Of a stretch of 64,000 nucleotides of DNA, positions 53,540-64,000 are shown piece by piece. A program made the position numbers and the translations under genes. How positions within the stretch are numbered: the stretch's first letter is position 1; each line of letters starts with the position of its first letter. The notes beneath the pieces are model-generated. The model made no database searches. It was not told the DNA's origin and worked only from the letters and a program-made list of their open reading frames with translations. The stretch covers positions 14,962,879-15,026,878 of the forward strand of contig JAAOOA010000006.1 in assembly GCA_012861695.1 (NCBI GenBank), given 5' to 3'. The stretch is from Trematomus loennbergii (taxonomy: Eukaryota > Chordata > Actinopteri > Perciformes > Nototheniidae).

Positions 53540-53770
53540 GCTGTCACCAATGGGAATCCGTCCTACATAATGTTTAAAATCTACTTATCTGCCATCTCAT
53601 TAATCTGTCTTCCAGTTGGCGGATTTCTCTAATAAACAGCTTTCATATAAAGCCGTTGTTTTATTTAATTTTGCTTTCTTTCTTCAAGCACTGCATGCTA
53701 ATGATTTATTACGGGGCCATGCTCTGCTAGTTTCCGCTTGTCTGTTTAAGTGCTTCAACTTCAGAGATTT
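53540..53770. promoter_or_regulatory. Candidate regulatory element next to the 5' exon
   Basis: Words CATCTCATTAATCTG, TTGGCGGATTTCTCTAATAA, ATTTAATTTTGC and GCATGCTAATGATTTATTAC in a repeat-free stretch about 350 bases upstream, in gene orientation, of the candidate exon at 53119-53188. It could be a proximal enhancer or promoter element. Motif-based inference. Confidence 0.27.
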
Positions 53771-55317
53771 TTCAAAGAACCAGCAAATAAACAGAAAACT
53801 CTGTACAGTACACAAGCATACACTTTAAGGCACCATATACTTTCATCAGTAATGACAATAGAGAGATAACCCCTCACTGATCACACCCTCTAGTTCAAGG
53901 GATGAAAATGCTGTTATGCTCATTCATGTTCATTTTCTCACATTATCTTGTTTTTCACAATAAGCCAAGATCTCATTACCAGCTGATTTATACAATTAGT
54001 CGGCCTCAGCACTGCCAATTAAACAAGGCCAAGGGTTTTTTGAGGTCACGCTTAACTGATCTGTCACTAATTTGCGCTACAGCACCTCAGTCTACCATTG
54101 CCGGGGCCAACAAAGCACCATCAATAAGACCAGATAAATGTACCAACTACCTCTGCATTGTTGTCAGAGCACAGCACGGTGTCAGCTACGTGGGAGTCTG
54201 GAGGGCTAACAGAAAGAGCCAGATAAAGGCAGGAGTTGCAGACGGGTCTGAATGTGGTAGCCTTGAGGCTGGAGGTGACAATGGGGGAGAGAGGACCCAG
54301 GTGACCCCCGGCTGAATGGAAAGCTGTTTCATGAATAGCACCTCCGAGTTAAAAGTCTACTCCTGCCTCTCAAATGACGCTAAACACACACTATTTCAGT
54401 GTTCTGAACTGTGCTCTTGCTGCATCCACCCACTCCTGTACTCACTAACACACATATACACACACCATTAACTTGTATTAGATGCTATTCAGTCTGCACA
54501 ACAATCCCTGCCTGCTGGAGAAACCACATATTACATGGATGGTAATTCATTAAACCAGTCTTTGTCAAACATCTGACTATAGACTTAATTCCTGTTGTCC
54601 CTAAATAAATGAGTGCTCTTACAATTACAGAGGGTAGACATTAACAAATCTTTGAATTCATAATCTGATGTTAATTGGGAACAATGAGGTAAATAATAAA
54701 TGGGGAAATGTATCCTTTATTCATTGGTTGTTTTAGTCAATTATCTGTCTGAGGGAAAAAACAAAAGGAATTTATAATTGCAAATAATGAGAGTACCCAC
54801 ATTATATATAATGAATGTAGTAATCCCTGTGGCGTAATAAGACTCAGTGTCAACCGGCCTATTGTAGCTGCATAAAGCAGCTTTTTTCCTGCTGTGAATT
54901 AAACCTACGGGGAGGAAACATAAAACAGGCAATCCCATTCCTAATTAGAAGATCTGGGACTTATTAAACACAATTTCAGTCAACCCCAAATTCAAATTAT
55001 TAGTTTCACCACATTTTTATAAACAAATAGAAACACATTTAAAATATTTATTTCCCATTATAATTATTTTATTTGGCGTCGGAAACTGTGAGGTTAAGAG
55101 GAAAAATAAATGTTGCTCCATTAGGCCACGAGTGAGCAGTCACAACACTATTTGTCCGTTAAAATAATACACTGAAAATACGGGAGGTTTAGCTCTCAGA
55201 TACAAATATTCAAACAGACCGACATCAAAGGAGCAGAGACAGGGAGCTCACAGCCACCTGTGGCATTTCTGTCAAAGAGTGGCCTTTTCTCTAGCTGAGG
55301 CTGGTCATGGCTACCAA

Positions 55318-55339
55318 ACACACACACACACACACACAC
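55318..55339. repeat. (CA)11 microsatellite
   Basis: Twenty-two bases of uninterrupted CA after ACCAAA, followed by CGCACCC. Confidence 0.95.
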
Positions 55340-55560
55340 GCACCCAACGATATACATGCAAATCCACAATACATATGCTACGAAATATTTAATATCATTT
55401 GTCATGGAATACTTTCAGTACCTACCAACCAGTACCTAAACTCAGTATAGATATAGAAACCATTTTGCCTGTGCTTTGTAAAATGTCAGTAAAACAAAAC
55501 TGGGAGCACCATTTGGATAATATGTCACTGATCCCAGAATAGGACCCAGGTTATCTATAC

Positions 55561-55773
<213 letters not shown>

Positions 55774-58174
55774 TAGTGTAGACATAACACACATTTTAAA
55801 TTCCACATTTGTGCAAAAGTACAGTTGGAAAAGAAGGGCTACCCATTCAATTAAATCTACCAGGAGGATATTTCCTCTGTTTGTATTACACATCAAACAA
55901 ACTGCCTCAATATTCACTTGAGTTAATGCCTCTTGTACAATACGTGACAAAAGCATTTTCACAATCTCAGCTCAATAAGATCACTTTCAATCTTCTGAAG
56001 CTTCAAATTCCAGACATATGTTCATGTACGGTGTGGGCTATGACTTCATTTTCCGTGAAAGTCGTGTTTTTCAACCATCATGTTACAGTGGCTCAGTATC
56101 AATAGGCAACATTACTGCAACTGTATAGAGCACAGGGGAGACCAACCACTACAAAGATGTCCCGACTTCAACGTTTAATTTTTTTATATAATTTAAGTCT
56201 AAATTGAATTAAAACTACTAAATATGGGACATCATTAAATTGCATGTAGGTTAGTACATTTTTGGTGGATATTCATGAGACAAGCCAAAAAAGTTGTACC
56301 TTAACTTGTTTAGAATTCATCCAGATCTGCAACATGTTAAAAATATATATATATTTATCCTCCAAATCCTCTATTCCAAATCCTCACTTTCCCCTGCGTC
56401 CAACACGCTAAAGTAGGAATTCTGCAGAGTTAGTTATTTTGACAATAGAGGTAATCTATGCCATCAGCAGGCTGCTCCCATACCTGGATGCAGTTTGGTT
56501 ATCTCTGCAGAAGCAGCAGCCACACAGTCAGTCAGGCCGGGACTGCATGGGGGAGTTTGGGATGCAATGAGGTGAGGCTATAGCAGTGGTCCCAGGGGAA
56601 ATAGGGAAATGGGAGGAAGAGGAGGGGGGCCGTGTGGAGGGCGAGGGGGTGAAGCGCAGAACATTCTGGTATAGTAATTGAACACATGTGATTGTCTGTT
56701 AAATATCCAGTTCTATAAAGTCAATCCTCTCTGCAGTAGCATCATCTGTGAAATATGAAACGACAGCTTCCATGCACTGAGTAATCACCATAGCCGGGAA
56801 TAGAGGACATTACTGGTCAGGAAACAGCTAGTGCTCAGGTAGACTGTGGACACTTCGGCACAGACTGTTTGTGGTGTCATTGTTAGCTCATGGATTTAAC
56901 CATTTCCTACTGGTGAGATAAACTAGGGAAAGCCGTGAAGAAAAAATAAGAAGTCCAGTGTAGTGGTATTAGAAAGACTGGCTTTATTTCTTCAACAGAT
57001 CCACCATATCATTGAGTTATTTGGTGTTGGAAACAGGTCAATCACGTGCAAACAGCTGTTTCATGCTCCAGCTCACCATTAACTGTCACAGCCTTAGAAA
57101 ATCTCTCCTCTCTTTATCTTTACCCTCTGTCTTTCTCAAACGGCCCTTTTTTCTTTCTCTGGAACTACAGCAGACTAGACACTCACAAAATGCCTAGCAC
57201 CAACGTGTCAGGAATGACTACCAGAGCGTCGCTCCAGTTAAAATATCTTTGTTGGGTGTAAAACAGTGACCGGTATTTTGGCAGACTCAAAGTGCAATAG
57301 TGTCAGATAAAGCAGCTCTTTAACACAGTTTGTGACAAGCAATAGCCTGATACGGATACAGTTCTCTGGCCGAACAAGGCTTTTGATGTGCTGCTTGCAT
57401 GGCCAATACATTATCATCATTTCCTCTGCGTCAAATAACAAGAATAAAAGTCTATTTGGGGCAGCTGGGTGGAGGCAGGGTGGAGGGAGAGAAACGACCA
57501 GCAAATAGAATGTTTTCCTCCACGGTGGACGGCACTCGGTCCCCAGTGCTCCTAACAGGCGGGCATGCAACCTATCAATTCTCTTTGATTCCCTCTCACA
57601 TATTCTTCACTCCAAAGACAGAGAACCCATTATAGGCTTGTCTTTCTGTACACTGATGAGACCTCTTTTCTTAACTTCCGAGATATACACACATATTTTC
57701 TTTTCTTTTTCAGTCTCTTACTTATTGAGTGTGAGGTTTGTGTATGTTGGGGGCAGGGGTATGAAAACAAGTCTATCCCTCTCTCCCAGGTAATGTGTTT
57801 ATTTCCCCGGACCCATCTTCTAGTTTACTGCGTGGTGGCGTTTCTCCCCTCTTATCGCCTGGCCCTCACGGGGCACTTTAGCCCCTCAAATCCTGTTCAC
57901 CACATACTGGTTTTAGAATCTGTGAAATGAGTGCTAGAGAAGCGTGGCCACAATGTCTGCCTGTGTTGCTACTGGACTCAAATGGGCTTGGTGTTTTTTT
58001 GTCCAGGGAGATGCATAAATGGAAGTTTTTAACACCTCAAAGGAGGCTGGGCCTTTGTGGTGCCACACTAGAGAAGCCTGCCAGTCTCCCGAGGAGGCAG
58101 ACACACTGAGTGCTGCAGGACAAAGAGCTAGAGGAGCAGAATCAGCAGGGGCATCACTCTGCTCTGGGCACAAG

Positions 58175-58191
58175 GCACACACACACACACA
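58175..58191. repeat. Short (CA)n repeat
   Basis: GCACACACACACACACA, followed by a diffuse CA-rich stretch to about 58265. Confidence 0.85.
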
Positions 58192-58839
58192 TGTACACCC
58201 ACATATACTGTATGACTGCACTTACATACAGAGTGCACATACAAGACACATGCACTCACACACAAATATTACAAAGGTTGGAAAATAATTATCTCAAATA
58301 ACTTTAAGCATAACATCACATTTCCAACAGGCATATGTCAAATGTATTATAACGGTTGTATTATATTTCCAATCTGATGAATTAACCAACAGCATATTGA
58401 AAATGTTTCACCCATCTCTTCCACCTGCTCTGCAACCTAGTTACGTGTCAAATAAATTCAAACAGTTTGCAGCTGTTATCAAAGAATAAGACATCATTCA
58501 TATGAATAGAAGACAGTGTTTCCACTGGTTAAAATACAACATACAGTAGCTAACTGTAAATAGATTCATATGTGATTGTACAAACATGCTCAATAAAGAT
58601 GACAAATACAACCAGCACAATAAACGCCTCCATTTCCTACTTATTGATTTCAGCTCCACTGTTTGAAAATAATTTCCTCATTTCCATCCCAATTTTCCTT
58701 ATTGAAATTCTTTTTTTATTCCCGAGTACAGCCCAACAGCTGGCATTTACAATCAGTCTTTATGCTGTTTAGATGTCTACAATAAGCATTTAGATGCAAA
58801 TATCCCTGCCTTGCACAAAGGACTTGCAACTTCTGTCAG

Positions 58840-59250
58840 AAGCAACATAATCAACCTGCAATTGTCTCCTGGCTCCGAGTGGTTTCCAGTGACAAGGCCT
58901 AAGCCGTAAGCATCTGTATTCAAATGATTCCCTATTTCAGGCACGGTTTAGTGTGGATATTTTCCAACAGTACTGCACTGAAAATCAATCACATGGTGAA
59001 TTAAACCAGAAAGGAAACGACTGATCCATAAATGATCAGGTTACAACAAGGCATTGGTGTCCGCAAATTATTCAGTGTTTTCCTTGTTCGAGGAGAAGCA
59101 GGGACGCACAATTTGATAGTGGCCTTTTCCACCAATTACTTTTATTACTGTCTCACATTTTCGATTTGCAGAGGCAGACTTAAGTTGTCAAATAATTATT
59201 TTAGCGGCAAGCTCAGCACAATGCAGGCTGACAACTTCTTTAACTAAGGC
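58840..59250. promoter_or_regulatory. Candidate regulatory element
   Basis: Repeat-free segment with CAACCTGCAATTGTCTCC, TTCAAATGATTCC, CGCAAATTATTCAGTG, CACCAATTACTTTTATTAC and CAAATAATTATTTTAGCGG. CAATTGT is a SOX-like core. It also keeps several CpGs. Motif- and texture-based inference only. Confidence 0.25.
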
Positions 59251-59375
59251 CATGTGCGAAACCTTTGTAGCATGTAACAGAGTAAAGAAACTCTTAAATG
59301 GGCTGCAGTGATCTCAGAAAAAAAGGAAGGACGGAAGATGAACACTTATATACAATGTTGAAAATGTGTCTTTAT

Positions 59376-59405
59376 CTTCCATTTATATAGCCCAATTCTG
59401 TGCTC
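59376..59405. repeat. Possible fragment of a fish dispersed repeat
   Basis: TTCCATTTATATAGCCCAAT followed by TCTGTGCTCT resembles the start of a common teleost repeat ('ttatatagcccaat...'). Only about 30 bases match the remembered consensus shape, so the call is weak. Confidence 0.3.
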
Positions 59406-59922
59406 TATAGTAAAACATAATTTCACCGCATAATTCTCTACATCCTGAAGAAAAAGTCATTCAATGTATCGCCTTTTTTTCTACTTGAATATTCCGAACC
59501 ATATGAATGACTGACAAAACAGGAGCAGACAAAAAGGATAACTTCAGTTTCTTGGGAAAGAAATGACTGAAATCTTGATTAAAAAATATAAATCATAATC
59601 TGGACTGCAGCGTACACATGGAGTAAATCTGAATCTGATGGGGGCATATGCTTTACTGAGGCTCCAATGGCCTCTGTACAGCCATTTTAACAATTAACAT
59701 TATAACCTCTCTTTTTCTTATTATTTACAGTTGCAGAGGTCATTTGTCTTTTTTTTAAACCCACAATTAATAGCAGCGTTTGCAAATGCAAATGAGTCCA
59801 TTTAGGGGGAGGGAAAATGATCAGTTTGAGAATATTTCTGCCTTCTTAATCTTCTTAAGAGGGAAATGATTTAAAAGGAGGACACAAATCTCCAGTGACA
59901 TGGCAGGAACTGTAAGGCACTT

Positions 59923-59954
59923 TCCTCTCTCTCTCTGCCTCTCTCTCTCTCTCT
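59923..59954. repeat. CT microsatellite
   Basis: CTCTCTCTCTCTGCC followed by TCTCTCTCTCTCTCTTTTC. A pyrimidine tract continuing into a C/T-rich stretch to about 60048. Confidence 0.9.
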
Positions 59955-61804
59955 TTTCTCCATTCTCCCTTTCTCCTCTCACGCATGTCGCCCTCCCGCC
60001 CCCCATCCCCATTCCTCTCTTATCCTAATTTACCTCTCCCCCCTTGTTGCACTGTAGGGGTGAAAGGGCCAGGAGTAAGGAACGAGGAGCTGAGAGCAGG
60101 GCTCGACTTGGCTTGTCCACCCAGAACAAAACAAATGTAGTGTTTGAGCAACTGATCACCGGTATAATTGAGTTTAACACTCCTTTTCTGGATTAAAAAA
60201 GATCCTTGCAAATGAGAGGTCAAATTACCTCCACAGTCAGGCAATAAATAAGTCAAACAAGGTAAGAGGTTTCTGCCAGCGTATGTTAGTGGCAAATTTA
60301 ATTAGCGGAAAAACAGGAGGCTCTTCGATTCCATGCTGCATTTAACAAAAGCAGGAGTCCCAAATGTACAGCAAAGGAATATATTCATCATCATCACTTA
60401 ATGTATCTAATAATCTAAATTCGAGTTTCACAGAGCATGCATTTGACTTACTTTATCTGTACAAATGTTTGAACACCCCATAATAAAAACAAATCTACAA
60501 GATATCCACAGCAATGTTGTAAGTAATTTAAGATCAGGAGGGGGAAAAAGATGGAGTCAGTATAACAGTGTTGGCCATTAGTCTGAACACGTTTTTAATG
60601 CATGATTTTCCCCCATCACATAGGTATGCTATTGGCCCATTGTTCATTGATTGCAGCACAGGGAAAGTAAATGTGAATAAAGTAGGGCTGTAGTCTGGAC
60701 TGCAGGCACAGAAGGTGGCTGAGCAATGCAGAACAAGGGAAAGAAAAAGAGAGAGAAAGACAACACTGCGCTACACCCTAACTAGCTACAATGTGGCCTT
60801 TGTGACATAATGCACTCTGCACAGCAGATTGTGGAAAATAATCCAACATTTACTGGTTCGCATATCCAGCAATAACAACTGACATCACAACCTGTGCCAT
60901 ATATGCCATGTTTCTGGGCACATTTTACATTTAGTGGAGAATGAGGGGGGTAAGGAAAACATCGTCAAGCAGTTATTATATTCCCATCATGTCCTGGGAG
61001 CCCATTACAGCATGGCACAAGCAACGGTAAAACTGAGAAACCCAGCAGGCTGAGGCTACAGGCAGAGGGCTGGGGAGCACTTAGACTCACAGCACAAACC
61101 TACTGCACACGGTTAACTGCTGGAGAAAATGTAGTTTAAACAAACACTTTGCACCTACAGATTATTTAAATTATGGTAGTCATTAAGGTTTCGTTTTTCA
61201 CTTCAAGTATTTAGCTGACTTCCATGTTATACTATTAGACCAAGCACCATCAGGTGTCTTTGCAAAGCCCCTCTAAAAGCAGTAGAAGAGCAGGGGGAAG
61301 AGGCTGGTGTGTGGCTGTCTAGACAACAGTAACATGAGGTTGGTGTTAACTGTGCTGCAAACACGACAGGTGGGTCACATGAACTGTGTTTTCTTCACTT
61401 GCCCAACACATGCTTCTCATTATTCTACAAGAAAAACTGACATTGCTCCAAGCAAAAGAGAGAAGGGCCTCCATTGCCACTACTGCCCACCGCAAACTCA
61501 TTTTCAAGTATATCATACATTACATATGAGTATACATTTTGAAGCCGAGTGTGCTTTGAACATTCCATTGGGGCAAAATGAAAATGTAAATAGATTAAAT
61601 TGCGTGTCCAAACATGCAATAAGTACTGCAAGGTAAGTATGATCTATGAAATAAAAGGAAAATGCTTTTACAGAATTCTGTCGTTATGAATATAACGACG
61701 TACATCGTAATTGAATGAGCAAAGTCGACAGGTTCCCACAACCTTTGGAAATTAAATGTAAAATGTGTGCTGAATAAAAAATGTGTGAAAATGTTTTAAA
61801 TGGC

Positions 61805-61975
<171 letters not shown>

Positions 61976-63844
61976 CTCCACATCAGCCCCCTAAACGTGG
62001 TTTCGGGCAGGGTGGTCGAACAGTGAAATGTTGAAATTGGAAAAAATATTACCCTTCTTTCTCTTGAATAGCCGGGAGATAAGCACCCTTTAGCAATGAA
62101 GCCAGTGGAGTTTAAGCTTATTATGAATACCTCTCAGAGCGCAGAAGCATGTACTGTAGAAATCAAAGGGAGTAATGGGCAGGTAAGCCTGTGTCATTTT
62201 AAGGAGGAAGTCAGTTGTGAAATTGTAAAATCACAAGGCCCTGCTGACAATCTCCTGCCCTCAGAACACTCTCATGAATGATTTCTAATGGAGGTGGCTA
62301 TCACATATCTGAAAAAGTTAGAAGTTTGTGAGGCGAAAAGAATGAAAGTCCAATGCTTATCTTCCCATTGATGAAGACTTATAATATTAAGACCATTTGT
62401 CCCTCTGATTAAACAGCACGCACGCTGAAGTCCACAAGAATGTGTGATTCTTCACTCATGTCCTAAGCTTCCCAAAGTAGACCTGGCTTTGCACTACATT
62501 CATGTTCAATTGGCTGTGAAAGTCCGCAGCGTTACTCTTACATGCTAACCATAAAGAAATAAACTGATAAAATCATCCTAATTGTTTTTGTATTGTTTGG
62601 GGCATAAGAGCTGCTCATCCCAATTCTGAGTTCCTGCATCTAGCAATTGCATATATACTTACAGAAGCATTAGCTGTAGGGTTATAGTAGCATATTCATT
62701 TGTCCATTTTCTGCCGCATAGCTTAAGTTATAAAGTTCCTCTTCTGCGTATGTTCTGTAAAGATGATATCATAACGCGACTGCTCCGAGGCAGCGCATAC
62801 TCTCATGCTCTTATTTGACAAAGGCATACACACACAAAACACACACAGACTAATAGATACTGTGCTGTTTCTCCTCTGAATATTCATCCATGTTTCCACA
62901 TCATCTGCAGGTCTCCTAATCACAGTCACTTCCCCTTTAATCACAGGGCTCTAATTAGGTCCTAATAAACCATTTTGCCATCCTCTTGGAGCGCCTGTGT
63001 CACTCACACATCAAACCCAGAAATACTATATTAAGGGGCTGTCAACCTCAAAGGAAAGCTCCTCCAGCAGCAGTGATACGGATACTGCAGGCACACCCTC
63101 TTACACTAATTGAAATTATCGAAAGCTCCGCTTACATGTGACACTTGGCCATGTCTGAAACCATGGCCTGAAGCAGTCAAACGCATGACGTTGGTGCCAG
63201 CATCGAGGCTCTACGGCGTTCTCTGATGTCGGGTAATTGTTTTAACCTGAGTGGATATGGCACAGGGCCTCATACTGTCTGTTCTGCCAAGAGAAGAAAA
63301 AAATCTTGCTAGCACTTTTCTCCTCTGTTTCTTCTTCTAATTCAGTCCAGCAAAAACCTCAATGATTCCATGTTAATCTTGGAGAACCAGTGTTGGAGAT
63401 GATGATCACTGACCACAAGTTGATAATGATGACTGTTTAATTAGAAGCCTTTCTTTGGCCTGGCCACAAAGCCAAACTCCTCCACCCTGCAGATGGTAAC
63501 CAATAAATGTAGCTTTACTGAGGATAAGGAGGAACATTGTACCTCAACAGTTTACCCTCAACCCTCAACCCCACCCGTAACCAAGGACATAAAGACTTTC
63601 TCCTTACTAACACAAAAAATATGCAACCATAGCCCTGCGTGTTGTGATGGTAAGATTACAGAGCGCCTTCTTTAGCTTATTTCCATGTCGATATTATTTT
63701 CAATTAATATTATGTTTTTGGGTGGATTGAAGGTTGTCAGATTGGATGCATAAAGTTTAATGTCAGCGGTCTTCATTTGTGTTTTGCTAAATTATCGACT
63801 CAACATTATGTTTTTATGGATATTTTTAGGCATCGCAAATGCAA

Positions 63845-63955
63845 TTGGTTAGAGTTAGGGAAACGCTGAGGTCAGGGATACATTATGGTTAAGGTTGGGA
63901 AACTAAAACACTTCGTTAGGGTTGGCAGAAATATCATGATCATGGCAAATATTTA
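63845..63955. repeat. Degraded 'gttagggttaggg'-type fish dispersed repeat
   Basis: TTGGTTAGAGTTAGGGAAAC, then TTATGGTTAAGGTTGGGAAA followed by CTAAAACACTTCGTTAGGGT and ATCATGATCATGG. This follows the pattern of a widely dispersed fish repeat with 'ggttaggtttaggcaacaaaaccacttggttagggttagg...gatcatggt'. The copy is diverged. The family name is not certain. Confidence 0.5.
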
Positions 63956-64000
63956 AAAAGTCAACTGTGATGGGATGCCTCCACCCTGTGACTTTACACT

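Noticed and set aside
60020..60295. Minus-strand frame ending near a gtaaatta donor-like site, considered as a sox6 5' exon
   Set aside because: There is no convincing acceptor at a sensible distance and no conserved content; one donor-like match is not enough.

Overview
This is a stretch of vertebrate nuclear DNA, almost certainly from a teleost fish. It is AT-rich and almost entirely non-coding. It has short coding exons with canonical GT/AG splice sites and very long (CA)n/(GT)n microsatellites, and I see no bacterial-type gene organisation. Most long open frames are chance frames or translations of dinucleotide repeats, so I do not annotate them. The species cannot be fixed from the sequence alone.

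The one gene I can recognise is sox6 (SoxD-group HMG-box transcription factor), on the minus strand. Transcription runs from high to low coordinates. Four consecutive coding exons are present: 29010-29250 (start codon, N-terminus MSSKQATSPFA), 26340-26549 (block with [20 protein letters not shown]), 9939-10028 ([19 protein letters not shown]) and 87-259 (leucine zipper and start of the glutamine-rich box). Intron phases are 0, 1, 1 and 0. The rest of the gene, including the second coiled coil and the HMG box, lies beyond position 1. Upstream of the start codon are two candidate non-coding 5' exons, at 53119-53188 (good splice sites) and 51660-51707 (weaker, in a CpG-retaining patch).

Layout by region: 1-86 intron; 87-259 coding exon; 260-9938 intron (about 9.7 kb) with a CpG-rich patch near 9.4-9.65 kb; 9939-10028 coding exon; 10029-26339 intron (about 16.3 kb) with a 238-bp CA array; 26340-26549 coding exon; 26550-29009 intron (about 2.5 kb); 29010-29250 first coding exon; 29251-51659 long 5' intron with poly-G tracts and several homeodomain-motif-rich segments; 51660-53188 candidate 5' exons; 53189-64000 further 5' intron or upstream DNA with two more very long dinucleotide arrays and a degraded dispersed repeat at the end.

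The most notable observation is a one-base deficit in the second coding exon. As written, the reading frame shifts at a three-G run near 26492-26494 and meets a TGA at 26448-26450, although both flanks match Sox6 in two different frames. An assembly or sequencing indel is the likeliest cause; a real frameshift allele is possible. I found no new biological system. The other items are candidate regulatory elements, possible alternative 5' exons and unusual simple repeats.
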